A stretch of 27,578 nucleotides of DNA from an uncultured bacterium (GCA_937916345.1 CALFUE010000171.1:1-27578); one strand, 5' to 3'. Counted from the first letter of the stretch, positions 13,717-21,976 are shown. A program made the numbers and translations. The notes: generated by a model not told the origin, from the sequence alone.

Positions 13717-14592
13717 TTAACCCAGGAGTGAAAGTACACCCTGATTTGAGTTGTTTGCCTGAGCAAGCATTGACTGTCCTGCCTGAGCGAGGATGTTGTT
13801 CTTGCTGTAGCTAACCATCTCTGAAGCCATGTCTGTATCTCTGATACGAGACTCTGCTGACTGAGTGTTTTCACTAGCTGTATCCAGGTTCTTGATCGTA
13901 TGCTCAAGTCTGTTCTGAACAGCACCGAGTGCAGATCTCTGAGCTGATACTTTCTGCAATGCACTCTGGATAGTACTCATTGCATTACCAGCCTTTGAGA
14001 AGCTGCTGACATCGATCTTTGAGCTGGCTGCTTCAAGCGTTGCAGACGCCGTGTAAGAAGTCGGCCGAACTGACGTCTTAGAAGCCTCGAAGATACTAGA
14101 AGCGTTCATATTCTGGATAGAAAGCTCAATCTTCTGTCCGCTGAGTGATCCAACCTGAAGATTCTTGCCGGTAAAGCTGCCGTCGAGAAGGTTCATTGTG
14201 TTGAATGCTGTCGTAGACTGGATACGATCGATCTCGCTGGTAAGCTGGTTAAGCTCTGCCTGTATAGCGTTACGATCTGCAGTAGTATTGGTATCGTTTG
14301 CTGCCTGTGTAGCCAGCTCGTTCATTCTCTGAAGTATAGAATGTGTCTCGTTAAGGGCACCTTCTGCTGTCTGAATGAGGGAGATACCATCCTGTGCATT
14401 TGTAGAAGCCTTGTTAAGACCTCTGATCTGGCTTCTCATTTTCTCTGAAATAGAGAGGCCTGCTGCGTCATCTCCTGCGCGGTTTATGCGATAACCTGAA
14501 GATAACTTCTCTGTGCTCTTTGCCTGATCACCAGTGGTGATAGAAAGCTGACGATTAGTATTCGCCGCCTGCATGTTGTGTTGTACTACCAT
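13717..14592 (-). CDS. hag: Flagellin 2
   Basis: A 291-residue flagellin, the same length as flagellin 1 and nearly identical in the D0/D1 helices (LSSGYRINRAGDDAAGLSIS; RIRDTDMASEMV; ends LSLLG). Differences cluster in about 155-215 (SVRPTSYTASATLEAASSK against DVGTSYTSSAVLQAASSK), the exposed part. It has Ser where flagellin 1 has Cys151, giving a cysteine-free protein as usual for flagellins. The ATG at 14592 has AAGGAGG 8 nt upstream; an earlier in-frame ATG at 14628 is inside the leader and would break the conserved MVVQHN start. Last gene of the flagellar run, with its own sigma-28 promoter. Probably the main subunit, since it is contiguous with the fliD-fliS block. Confidence 0.96.
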   Translation of the reverse strand: MVVQHNMQAANTNRQLSITTGDQAKSTEKLSSGYRINRAGDDAAGLSISEKMRSQIRGLNKASTNAQDGISLIQTAEGALNETHSILQRMNELATQAANDTNTTADRNAIQAELNQLTSEIDRIQSTTAFNTMNLLDGSFTGKNLQVGSLSGQKIELSIQNMNASSIFEASKTSVRPTSYTASATLEAASSKIDVSSFSKAGNAMSTIQSALQKVSAQRSALGAVQNRLEHTIKNLDTASENTQSAESRIRDTDMASEMVSYSKNNILAQAGQSMLAQANNSNQGVLSLLG

Positions 14593-14599
14593 AATTTTG

Positions 14600-14687
14600 T
14601 CCTCCTTGACTTTTGTTGATCGAAGCACCCTTGCTTCTAACTATGATACTTTTTGTTACTTCACCGACGAACCGTTGTCCAAAGTCC
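14600..14687 (-). promoter_or_regulatory. Flagellin 2 leader with GGA motifs and a hairpin
   Basis: Seen on the minus strand: ACGGACTTTGGACA (two GGA motifs at 14687-14685 and 14680-14678), a hairpin GAAGCA/TGCTTC (14637-14622, loop AGGG), a GATCAACAAAA element (14621-14611), and the Shine-Dalgarno AAGGAGGA (14607-14600). The SD box is identical to that of flagellin 1. Candidate CsrA target, though here the GGA motifs are not in a perfect hairpin. Confidence 0.5.
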
Positions 14688-14721
14688 GTATTTGGTGTTG
14701 TAACCTTGCCTTGTACCTTCT

Positions 14722-14748
14722 ATATCGGTACTACTAATTCAAAAATTA
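14722..14748 (-). promoter_or_regulatory. Sigma-28 promoter of flagellin 2
   Basis: On the minus strand TAAT (14748-14745), 15 nt, ACCGATAT (14729-14722). Box sequences and spacing are identical to flagellin 1. Predicted leader about 120 nt. Confidence 0.83.
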
Positions 14749-14782
14749 ACACCTTTTCTTAAAAAAGTCAAATATTTTTTAT

Positions 14783-15262
14783 CTATTTTTTTCCATCGTA
14801 AATGCTTGATTCTACGGCGCTCTGACGCATCATATTCTGATAGTAGGTATTTACCATTTTCTGTGAGGCCTTTGCCTCTCTAATCTGCTTTCTCACATCC
14901 TTGAATTTCTTCTGAGCCAGCTCGTAATTCTGCTTTTCCTGAACCCGGACAGATGCATCCTTCTCCACTATGCGGCGTATGAACTCCTGCATCTTTGCTA
15001 TCTCTTCTTTATACAGGGAGCGATCCCGAACCAGTATCTCCTTTACGCGGTCATAGACCACCTCGAAGCCGTCGTCCAGCTTCGTGATCTCCGCGATGAT
15101 ATCATCCTTCTCGGACACAATCCGCTCGAAATCCTCAGTAGTCAGATTCTTGTCCGTGAGGTACACTCTCTGCTCCTCATTCTTTGCCCTAAGCCTGTCC
15201 AAAAGATAGCTCTTTTTGCTCAGGCTGTCCGCCAGAAGCTGTATATAATCCTTATCAGTCAT
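14783..15262 (-). CDS. FlgN/FliT-like flagellar export chaperone (putative)
   Basis: A 159-residue, almost entirely helical, highly charged protein with heptad-like spacing. Segments such as QLLADSLSKKSYLLDRLRAKNEEQ and ERIVSEKDDIIAEITKLDDGFEVVYDRVKEIL are typical of FlgN-fold chaperones (PF05130). Those bind hook-associated proteins, or FliD in the case of FliT, and deliver them to the export gate. It is distinct from the true flgN at 25831, so a job for FliD, flagellin or another substrate is more likely. Two ATGs are adjacent; I choose 15262 because AGGAGG is then 5 nt away instead of 2. Located between fliS and flagellin 2, and separated from fliS by a terminator-like hairpin. No promoter was recognised just upstream, so readthrough may supply it. 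Confidence 0.6.
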   Translation of the reverse strand: MTDKDYIQLLADSLSKKSYLLDRLRAKNEEQRVYLTDKNLTTEDFERIVSEKDDIIAEITKLDDGFEVVYDRVKEILVRDRSLYKEEIAKMQEFIRRIVEKDASVRVQEKQNYELAQKKFKDVRKQIREAKASQKMVNTYYQNMMRQSAVESSIYDGKK

Positions 15263-15280
15263 CATTTCCTCCTGATTGTT

Positions 15281-15314
15281 GAAAAAACAGCCATACCGAA
15301 ATCGATATGGCTGT
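15281..15314 (-). terminator. Rho-independent terminator after fliS
   Basis: On the minus strand ACAGCCATA (15314-15306) pairs with TATGGCTGT (15295-15287) over a 10-nt loop, followed by TTTTT. It sits 25 nt before the start of the chaperone gene, so that gene either depends on readthrough or is attenuated. Confidence 0.82.
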
Positions 15315-15348
15315 CAAATGAACTCTTTTATGGCGTTGAAAGAGATTT

Positions 15349-15738
15349 TTAACCGGCTAAGCTTTTGGTCTGTGCGGACAGCCGCATTACCTCCTTCCAG
15401 GTGTCGCGCATCTCACGCAGTCTGCCAAGTGCTTCATTCAACATTTCCGGATCTTTCTTGAGATTAGCCTCTACCAGGCAATCATGTATGTAATCGTATA
15501 CATTTTTGAAGTCCTGCGCAACAGGGTACTTATAATTGAGTGTTGCCAGGAACTCCTCTACTATGGCCTCAGCCTTTTTGATGTTCTTGTTTGTGCCGGG
15601 TATGTCGTTCTTATCCATGCACATCAATGCCATGTTGCAGAATTTGATGGCTCCGTCATAGAGCATCAATGTGAGCTCAGCCTTTGAAGCTGTGAGCACA
15701 CGGCTTCTCATATATTGATTATATCCATTGTTTACCAT
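15349..15738 (-). CDS. fliS: Flagellin export chaperone FliS
   Basis: FliS binds the C-terminal D0 helix of newly made flagellin and keeps it unfolded for export. The 129 residues show the conserved start YNQYMRSRVLTASKAELTLMLYDGAIKFCN, then INDL-like helices and the ending RLREMRDTWKEVMRLSA. The ATG at 15738 has GGAGG 8 nt upstream; in-frame ATGs at 15753 and 15783 lack usable sites and precede the conserved region. It follows fliD but has its own sigma-28 promoter at 15832-15858. In Firmicutes FliS also helps the FliW-CsrA switch by removing flagellin from FliW; that role is family knowledge. Confidence 0.94.
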   Translation of the reverse strand: MVNNGYNQYMRSRVLTASKAELTLMLYDGAIKFCNMALMCMDKNDIPGTNKNIKKAEAIVEEFLATLNYKYPVAQDFKNVYDYIHDCLVEANLKKDPEMLNEALGRLREMRDTWKEVMRLSAQTKSLAG

Positions 15739-15761
15739 ATCATTATCCTCCATCTTCCTTG

Positions 15762-15774
15762 ATTTGGGTTGATC
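15762..15774 (-). promoter_or_regulatory. GATCAACCCAAAT leader element
   Basis: GATCAACCCAAAT lies about 24-36 nt before the fliS ATG. Close matches occur in the leaders of flagellin 1 (11877-11888 and 11901-11910) and flagellin 2 (14611-14621), always on the same strand as the gene. Function unknown. Confidence 0.35.
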
Positions 15775-15780
15775 ATAAAA

Positions 15781-15841
15781 CATCCGATATACCTCTGCAG
15801 TAGATATATCATTTTCTCTCTTACAATAGATATATCGGATG
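15781..15841. repeat. 11-bp inverted repeat around the fliS promoter
   Basis: CATCCGATATA (15781-15791) and its exact reverse complement (15831-15841) are 39 nt apart. The right arm contains the -10 box of the fliS sigma-28 promoter. The left arm has a -10-like box in the opposite direction, but no -35 box sits at the correct distance from it. Confidence 0.5.
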
Positions 15842-15858
15842 GGTCAAAAAATAGTTTA
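15832..15858 (-). promoter_or_regulatory. Sigma-28 promoter of fliS
   Basis: On the minus strand TAAA (15858-15855), 15 nt, TCCGATAT (15839-15832). It lies just after the fliD stop codon. Predicted leader about 90 nt. Confidence 0.8.
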
Positions 15859-15882
15859 GCCAAAAATATAATTTTTGTATGA

Positions 15883-18330
15883 TCAACCTCCAAAGAGCGA
15901 GGTTAGTGCGCTGGTCGAGCTCTCCAGCTGTGTAAGAGCCTTTTCCATTGCGGCAAACTTGCTGTAATAGCTGTCTTCGATATCTGCCACCTTGTCCTCC
16001 CAGCTGCTTATGGTCTTGGTCCAGTTGGAGTACTCCTTTGCCATCTCCTTGTCATTGTAGATGGTCATCGAGCTGGAAAGCGTTGTCGCTGACATCTTGT
16101 CCGTGAGGGTTGTGTAGAGTTTTCCGAACATCTGCTGGAAAAATCCTGCCGCTGCCTCCGGATCGTCATTTATCATCGCCAGAAGCTTGTCGTCCTTTGA
16201 TGATACATCATCATCATCCTCATCACCATAAATATGGTAAGCATTATACTGGTTCTTCTCTGATGCCGAGTAACCGAGTGTCTGTATTCCAAAGGATGCC
16301 AGCGAATAATTCTTGTCGCCAACCTTGTACTGAGCTGAAAGTGTACTCGTAAATGCCGATATCAGTGAGCCTAAGGTAGAGTCACTCCTCAAAAGTGACG
16401 ACTTGATCTTGTCATTCCACTTCTCGACCTCGGTGTCGCTCATGGCGTCCTTCTCATCATCCGTCAAAACGCTGTAGCCCTTTGCGGAATCCGCATTGTA
16501 ATAGCTGGTCAGCTCGTTTATCATAGTGTTGTACTCACCAAAAAGATCCTTTATGGAATCATACACGCCCTGGGCATCGGTGGATGTGGTGATGGAGATC
16601 GATGAACTCTCCCTGGCGCTGTCACTTGCATCATCGTACTCATCCTGAGTCATGGTAATACCGGTGGCATTGATGGTGAGTCCGTTTATACTGAAGGTAT
16701 TGCTGTCACCCGTAAACTTTGCGCCGTTCAGGTAGATAGTGGCATCGGTAGCGTCCACACGGGTCGCGCCCTCGCTGTACTCCGTCCCTTGAGTATCCGC
16801 GAACTCTATACGGCTGATCAGATCGCCTATTGCCAATGCCCTTCCATCGTCGTCCGAAGCTGAAGCATAGCCCTCTGCGTAGGATTTGATGTAGGAGTTT
16901 TCTGAGAGATAGGTCGCGGCTGCGTTCTTTCCAATGGTGGCGTCAGAGGCCATCACATTGAGGTCATCCGGGATGCTCGAATCACCACCTTCAATCGCCG
17001 CGTCTATCTGGTTCATCAGACTAGCCAGGCTCATCTGACTATAGTCTATCTTATGCGAAGCTCCCTCGGAATCCTCGTATGTATAATCAGTTAGCGCAGA
17101 TGAATCCTCCGCACTCGCCGCGGTCTGGAATTCATCAACCTTTGCCACGGCGCTTCTGTAAGCAGCCAGATCCGTTTCTGTCATACCGACTCTTGTTGTG
17201 ACCTGCTCGTCGCCATCACCGGTAGTGGTCTCATAAGAATATTTTGACGCCAGATACTGATCTATGGTCTGTGCCTCAAAATCATCCGTTCCAACCGTCA
17301 GGACACTACCATTATTATCATTTGTATAGGTAATCGTCCCGTCTTCACCGGTCGCCCTGGTATAGAGCTCCCCGTCTATTATCGCCTTGTCTGTGGGATC
17401 TGTATTGAGCAGAGCCACATCATTTTCATTCTCAAATATCGTATTTCCTGCGGTGTCCGTGTAATCCCCGCCCTTAAACAGATCCTCCAGATTTTTTTTG
17501 TTTGTGGCAGCCTCAAGGTACTGCTTTGCCTGACTGATATTGGAAGCAGCTGTCGCAGCACGGCTGCTGACAGAGGCCGCGTCATTATAATCCTCCAAAA
17601 CACCTGCAAGACGAGTCCTGTAATCTGCTTCACTTTCATCATCGCCCTGCTTTAAGGCAATAAACTGCCCGTTCAGCTTTGAGGATGTCTCCGACCCGAC
17701 GAGAAGTCCGAGCTTTGCGAGAGCTTTTGAACCGGCTGAGTCATTTGCCGTGAGGGTAAAGTCGTTTGCAGCCCCGGATTTTTTTGAGGACACGAATATC
17801 CTTTGGTTCTTCTCATCGAAGCTGGCGTTCACACCTGCATTCTTCAGCTTGTTTACCACATCATTTACAGTGTCAGTGGAATTAAAGACAAGTTCATTTC
17901 CGTTGAGATTGACCTTTCCGGAATCGTCATCCGTCATTCCCAGCTCACGCAGAGTAGTAGAAGTGGAAACAGAAGCCCCGCTGGTGGTCTTCAGCTGTCC
18001 GCCCGTGAGATAACCCGTCTTTGCGAGAGATGTGATATTCAGATTCTGAGTACCGTTTACGGCGGAATTCGTGGCTGTGACCGTAGCCTTTGTGGCGTTG
18101 GATACAGTGGTCTTTTTCAGATTGTAGGCTGAAGAAAATCTGAAGTTTGAGAGCTTTGAGTAGAAGCTCTTTACCTTTTTATTGAGGTCACTCCAAATGT
18201 CGGTCTTCCACTGCAGCTTGGTCTGCTCACCCTTGTAGGTGTCGGTCTTTTTAGAATATGCCTTTGATAATTCCTTTACCAATGCGTCAGTATCCAGACC
18301 TGACTGCATTCCTGATAATCTGATCGTCAT
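15883..18330 (-). CDS. fliD: Flagellar filament cap protein FliD
   Basis: FliD (HAP2) forms the cap at the filament tip, where it inserts new flagellin subunits. The N-terminus (MTIRLSGMQSGLDTDALVKELS) and the coiled-coil C-terminus (SSWEDKVADIEDSYYSKFAAMEKALTQLESSTSALTSLFGG) are canonical. At 815 residues it is much longer than the 450-550 of model species. The extra length is in the middle (about residues 220-560), which is Asp/Thr/Ser/Ala-rich and should form added exposed domains. No cysteine is visible. The start has GGGAGGG upstream, 14 nt after the flaG stop, so flaG and fliD are cotranscribed from the flaG promoter. Exposed domains may contribute adhesion; that is a guess. Confidence 0.95.
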   Translation of the reverse strand: MTIRLSGMQSGLDTDALVKELSKAYSKKTDTYKGEQTKLQWKTDIWSDLNKKVKSFYSKLSNFRFSSAYNLKKTTVSNATKATVTATNSAVNGTQNLNITSLAKTGYLTGGQLKTTSGASVSTSTTLRELGMTDDDSGKVNLNGNELVFNSTDTVNDVVNKLKNAGVNASFDEKNQRIFVSSKKSGAANDFTLTANDSAGSKALAKLGLLVGSETSSKLNGQFIALKQGDDESEADYRTRLAGVLEDYNDAASVSSRAATAASNISQAKQYLEAATNKKNLEDLFKGGDYTDTAGNTIFENENDVALLNTDPTDKAIIDGELYTRATGEDGTITYTNDNNGSVLTVGTDDFEAQTIDQYLASKYSYETTTGDGDEQVTTRVGMTETDLAAYRSAVAKVDEFQTAASAEDSSALTDYTYEDSEGASHKIDYSQMSLASLMNQIDAAIEGGDSSIPDDLNVMASDATIGKNAAATYLSENSYIKSYAEGYASASDDDGRALAIGDLISRIEFADTQGTEYSEGATRVDATDATIYLNGAKFTGDSNTFSINGLTINATGITMTQDEYDDASDSARESSSISITTSTDAQGVYDSIKDLFGEYNTMINELTSYYNADSAKGYSVLTDDEKDAMSDTEVEKWNDKIKSSLLRSDSTLGSLISAFTSTLSAQYKVGDKNYSLASFGIQTLGYSASEKNQYNAYHIYGDEDDDDVSSKDDKLLAMINDDPEAAAGFFQQMFGKLYTTLTDKMSATTLSSSMTIYNDKEMAKEYSNWTKTISSWEDKVADIEDSYYSKFAAMEKALTQLESSTSALTSLFGG

Positions 18331-18344
18331 AGTGCATCCCTCCC

Positions 18345-18749
18345 TTATCTCTTCTCATCAACGATGAGACCTGCGTTTTCCAGAACCTTTTGGATCAGGT
18401 CAAGTCTCTTCTCAGAGGGGTACTCTTTCACCACTTCTTTAGTGTCCTTGTCCACGATCTTTATGGTATAACGATGCATACCCTCATGGAAGCCGTAAAC
18501 GGCCTCTGTGGACTGTGAGTTCTTGTTGATCTCCTCTACGGCATTTTTTACCGTGACATCAGAGACCTGCTGCTCATCCTTTTTCTTGTCGTCTGTGGAA
18601 AAATTTTGATTGCCGGATTTTTCGTGGCTTACAGGTTGAGGAGCCGCTGCGGCAGGCGCTGCCTGCGGAGCCTGTACTTCCTCGTGCGGGGCGGTCACTC
18701 CTCCCTGAAATCCTCCGCCGCCGGCCGGACTAATAGAATCAATTCCCAT
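18345..18749 (-). CDS. flaG: Flagellar protein FlaG
   Basis: A 134-residue FlaG-family protein; FlaG affects filament length and is usually next to fliD. The N-terminal half is low-complexity, rich in Gly, Pro and Ala (ISPAGGGGFQGG, APQAAPAAAAPQP). The C-terminal half is the conserved FlaG domain (MHRYTIKIVDKDTKEVVKEYPSEKRL, ending LENAGLIVDEKR). The ATG at 18749 has GGAGGTGA 6-8 nt upstream; an in-frame ATG at 18773 lies in the leader and is rejected. It is the first gene of the flaG-fliD transcript under a sigma-28 promoter. Confidence 0.88.
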   Translation of the reverse strand: MGIDSISPAGGGGFQGGVTAPHEEVQAPQAAPAAAAPQPVSHEKSGNQNFSTDDKKKDEQQVSDVTVKNAVEEINKNSQSTEAVYGFHEGMHRYTIKIVDKDTKEVVKEYPSEKRLDLIQKVLENAGLIVDEKR

Positions 18750-18830
18750 AATTGTCACCTCCATGTGTACCAAATAAAATTAACGATAATATATTATAAA
18801 GAGGGAGAGTATAATTCTCACTCGTACTAT

Positions 18831-18858
18831 GTATCGGCAATCCATCCGGTACACTTTA
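18831..18858 (-). promoter_or_regulatory. Sigma-28 promoter of flaG-fliD
   Basis: On the minus strand TAAAGTGT (starting at 18858), then GCCGATAC (18838-18831), 16 nt between TAAA and the -10 box. The extended -35 is close to consensus TAAAGTTT. Predicted leader about 75 nt. Confidence 0.75.
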
Positions 18859-18888
18859 TAGCGTGGCGAAAAAAAAATTTAAAAAAAT

Positions 18889-19104
18889 TTACATCAGCTT
18901 TTTCAGAGCCTCGAGAGACGCTGCTGAAGCGGCTTCCTTGTTCTCCTGCTGGATCTGTAGATATACTTCTTTTCTGTATACGGGTATCTCTCTGGGAGCG
19001 CTGATACCGAGCTTTACCTGGTCTCCCTTTATATCGATGACCATAACCTCGAGATTATTTGCGAGGACTATGGACTCTCCTTTTTTTCTCGTAAGCGCTA
19101 ACAT
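18889..19104 (-). CDS. csrA: Carbon storage regulator CsrA
   Basis: A 71-residue RNA-binding dimer. Seen: MLALTRKKGESIVLANNLEVMVI, then KLGISAPREIPVYRKEVY with the RNA-contact arginine, and a C-terminal Ala-rich helix. In Gram-positives CsrA binds GGA motifs on the hag leader and blocks ribosomes; FliW antagonises it. The ATG at 19104 has AAGGAGG 8 nt upstream, inside the end of fliW; a GTG one codon earlier at 19107 is less likely. It follows fliW by 3 nt, the usual fliW-csrA order. Likely targets, both flagellin leaders, are in the same window. Confidence 0.95.
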   Translation of the reverse strand: MLALTRKKGESIVLANNLEVMVIDIKGDQVKLGISAPREIPVYRKEVYLQIQQENKEAASAASLEALKKLM

Positions 19105-19107
19105 CAC

Positions 19108-19548
19108 TTAGTCCTCCTTTTTCTTTAACAGATCGTAAATATGATATTTTACCTCATAGTCGTCCTCCACGATCACCTGAACACCCTTGTTGTTGTCGGT
19201 GTTGATGATGATGGGAGCCTTGAGATTTGCGGTAAGATCCTCGATCTTCGGGGGGACCGTGAGCGTCACCAGAACAAAGGGGATCTGATCCTCATAATCG
19301 ATGCTCTTTAAGAGCTCGTCGTCAACCGTAGGCTTGTAGTCCGGCATTATCCCATAGGGATCGATGACCGGCAGCGCGAACTGTTCCTCGTCCATCGACT
19401 GCAGCCACATAATACTGTTTTCCTTTTCCTCGTCATTGATCAGGGCGAAGTCCTTCATAAAAGGAAACCCCACTATACCGTCTCTGAAACGGATCAGCTT
19501 GTCGTCGGAAATGTCGATCTCACCAAAAAGTCTTGTGTTTTTCTTCAT
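19108..19548 (-). CDS. fliW: Flagellar assembly factor FliW
   Basis: FliW binds either flagellin or CsrA. When flagellin is exported, FliW is freed, captures CsrA, and hag translation is relieved. The 146 residues show the family pattern LIRFRDGIVGFPFMKDFAL near the start, FALPVIDPYGIMPDYKP, and a closing NLKAPIIINTDNNKGVQVI. The ATG at 19548 has AAGGAG 7 nt upstream; the GTG at 19551 is one codon earlier and less well placed. It lies 23 nt after flgL and just before csrA, so a flgL-fliW-csrA transcript is expected. Confidence 0.95.
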   Translation of the reverse strand: MKKNTRLFGEIDISDDKLIRFRDGIVGFPFMKDFALINDEEKENSIMWLQSMDEEQFALPVIDPYGIMPDYKPTVDDELLKSIDYEDQIPFVLVTLTVPPKIEDLTANLKAPIIINTDNNKGVQVIVEDDYEVKYHIYDLLKKKED

Positions 19549-19571
19549 CACTTTTCTCCTTTTTAAGAATT

Positions 19572-21902
19572 TTAGATGTAATCCAATAAACTCATATCGC
19601 TGATCTTGCCTGCGGCCTGAAGTGAGGCCTGATAAGCCTGATAAGCAGATGTATAATCTATCGTGATATCCGAGAGATCCTCGTCGTCATTTTTGCTCTG
19701 AAGCTCACTGAAGATGGTCTGCTGGTTTGCCATACGGTTTTTCGTCAGCGTGAGTCGCTCGCCACGGGATCCGCTGTCCGTGATAGCCAGGTCGATGGAT
19801 TTGTTGTAATTCTCAAATCTGGTTATCTGCTTTGAGTATGTGGTCTGTACGAAATCATCGTAGTAGGCGGCCTGCTTCTCGGCGTTAGAGAGAGCCTTTG
19901 TCAGATATTCCTGCTCTACATCCGAGGTATAATTGCCGGACTCCATCATCTCCTTGATATCCTTAACATTCTTGTGAGCCTCGATACAGTACTGGATCGC
20001 GTTTGTCATCTCCTCCAGATCCCTGAATGTGTCCGAATTTACCACACTGGCTATCTGCGTGTTGACCGTCAGCGTCTGGTTTGCGGATACCTGATAGTCA
20101 ATACTCTGATATATCCAGTTGTCGTCCTCGTCATAGTTTATGTATTCTATGGGATTAGCGGGGTCTGTCTTGTTTACGCAGTTGTAGTACATCTCAGGAC
20201 GCACTTCGGATGACTCGAAGCCGTTCTTGTCATAATTAAATGTAAAGCTTGCTTTTTCACTTGTCAAGCTCTGTGTCAGGTTATTTCCCAACACTATCTC
20301 GCCTGAATCCGCCATATATATCAGCTTGTCCTTGTACTCCTCCTCGACCTCTTCGCCCGTCTTTCCGTCAAAGGGTGAGCCAGATTTTGAATAAGTATCT
20401 GTACCGGTGGCCAGCGCGGACAGATAATCCTCAAACTCAGCCGCCGTCATGGTTTCTACTTCATATCCCGTCACGATATCATCTGATTTATCCTTTGCAG
20501 TGACCGTGAGCATCTTTGATGTGGCTGTGACCGTCGCGCCCGTGCTGTCCTTAACATTATAAGAGCTTCCATCTGAAAACGCCACACCCAGTATCTGCTT
20601 TCCGTCACTGTTTGCTACATCGATCTCCTTTGTGCCCTCTGTAATGGTATTCTGCTGAACATCTGTTATGGTGCTGCCGTCCGCTGAGATATTTATTCGG
20701 TTTCCTGCCAGATCCTTCAGATAATAGCTGCCGTCGGTGATGCTCGTCACTATTCTGAAGGCCTCATTCCCATCCGTGTCATAATAAACATTTGTAGTAC
20801 CGCTGTTTGTGGTCTTACAAGTGAGCTTTGAGGCGTCATAGTACATCTGTATCTTGATGGAACCGCCGTTTCCGGAAGGCAGCTCCACGGTATTGTAGCT
20901 GGAATCTCCGACACCGTAGGAATTCATCTCTTTTTCGAGATTATTCACGGAAGCGCTCGCGTCTGCTACACAGAAATAAAGCTCATTATCCAGGGAATCG
21001 GAGAGCTTGATATAGGACTGGCCACCCTCCTCATTGGACTGATAGGTGAAGGTGGTTCCCAGATTTGTGCTGACCCAGGAAAGCTTTTGCTTGTTCACAT
21101 CCACATTGTTTCCTGACGGATCCTCCTGCATACCTGTAACCTCTGTCTGGATATGAGCCGTAGCCATGACAGTTCCGTCATCCTTTGACGCAGTAGTCTC
21201 TACCAGGAAATTCGTGTCTATATTATTGATGGAATCCTGACTCTTGTAACCCAGGCGTACTCTGGAGAGATCGATCTCCCTGGGGCTGGGTATTCCTGAA
21301 GTATCGGCTGAAGTGCCTGTTGTCGCCGCAGCGATGGAGGCCGCCGTGGGCACTCCCGCGGTACGGGAATTTGCGTAATATTTGTATGTCTCGATATTGT
21401 CGTAGGTAAGCTTTTCCTCGATGGAGTAATTCGAGACGGAAGCCTCATAATTATTATTGAAGGTGACGGTCTCATTGGTCTTGTAGCCTGTAAAGACAGT
21501 CCTGCCCGCATAGTCGGAATTAGCCTCGGAATAGAGCTGTGAAGAAAGGCTCTGAAGCTGCGTCAGGATCGTATTCCTGTCGTCCTCGGTCAGAGTATCC
21601 GTAGCTCCGTTTACAGCCAGCTTGTAGGCGTCGGTCATGATAGTGCCCATGTTTTTGAGGGCAGTCTCGGTGACCTCCATCCAGCTCTCGGCATCCGGAA
21701 TATTATTCTTGTAAAACTGATTGATCTGACTCATGGTGTCATTGAGTCTCAGGGAACGAATGGCTATCAGCGCATTGTCAGATGGTTTGTTGATCTTTTT
21801 CTGGGTGGACATACGGGTGTTCAGCTTGTCCACGGACACCTTGTTGTCGTTGATGTTTGACTTTGTATTTGTCATCATCATACCGTTTGTTATTCTCATC
21901 AT
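19572..21902 (-). CDS. flgL: Flagellar hook-filament junction protein FlgL (HAP3), enlarged
   Basis: FlgL joins FlgK to the flagellin filament. The N-terminus is canonical: MRITNGMMMTNTKSNIN, STQKKINKPSDNALIAIRSLRL, and ALKNMGTIMTDAYKLAVNGATDTL. The C-terminus is flagellin-like (RFENYNKSIDLAITDSGSRGERLTLTKNRM, QAYQASLQAAGKISDMSLLDYI). At 776 residues it is more than twice the 300 of E. coli; about 400 extra residues of Thr/Ser/Asp-rich beta-type sequence sit in the middle and should be exposed. Two ATGs are adjacent at 21902 and 21899; GAGAGG 9 nt upstream fits the first. It has its own sigma-28 promoter that overlaps the end of the upstream flgK. Confidence 0.93.
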   Translation of the reverse strand: MMRITNGMMMTNTKSNINDNKVSVDKLNTRMSTQKKINKPSDNALIAIRSLRLNDTMSQINQFYKNNIPDAESWMEVTETALKNMGTIMTDAYKLAVNGATDTLTEDDRNTILTQLQSLSSQLYSEANSDYAGRTVFTGYKTNETVTFNNNYEASVSNYSIEEKLTYDNIETYKYYANSRTAGVPTAASIAAATTGTSADTSGIPSPREIDLSRVRLGYKSQDSINNIDTNFLVETTASKDDGTVMATAHIQTEVTGMQEDPSGNNVDVNKQKLSWVSTNLGTTFTYQSNEEGGQSYIKLSDSLDNELYFCVADASASVNNLEKEMNSYGVGDSSYNTVELPSGNGGSIKIQMYYDASKLTCKTTNSGTTNVYYDTDGNEAFRIVTSITDGSYYLKDLAGNRINISADGSTITDVQQNTITEGTKEIDVANSDGKQILGVAFSDGSSYNVKDSTGATVTATSKMLTVTAKDKSDDIVTGYEVETMTAAEFEDYLSALATGTDTYSKSGSPFDGKTGEEVEEEYKDKLIYMADSGEIVLGNNLTQSLTSEKASFTFNYDKNGFESSEVRPEMYYNCVNKTDPANPIEYINYDEDDNWIYQSIDYQVSANQTLTVNTQIASVVNSDTFRDLEEMTNAIQYCIEAHKNVKDIKEMMESGNYTSDVEQEYLTKALSNAEKQAAYYDDFVQTTYSKQITRFENYNKSIDLAITDSGSRGERLTLTKNRMANQQTIFSELQSKNDDEDLSDITIDYTSAYQAYQASLQAAGKISDMSLLDYI

Positions 21903-21976
21903 AAAGCGTTACCTCTCCAAAGCGGTTATGATGCGTCCGTGCCGTTCAGCGGAGACCTCCATGTCTCACAACATAT

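Noticed and set aside
14783..15262. Calling this gene fliT or flgN outright
   Set aside because: The fold type is suggestive, but no diagnostic motif separates FliT, FlgN and other coiled-coil chaperones by eye.
15764..15790. A plus-strand sigma-28 promoter from the left arm of the inverted repeat
   Set aside because: TCCGATAT is present, but the bases 15-16 nt upstream are not TAAA-like and no plus-strand gene follows.
18868..18892. Terminator after csrA from its A/T-rich tail
   Set aside because: There are T-runs on the minus strand but no GC-rich stem before them.
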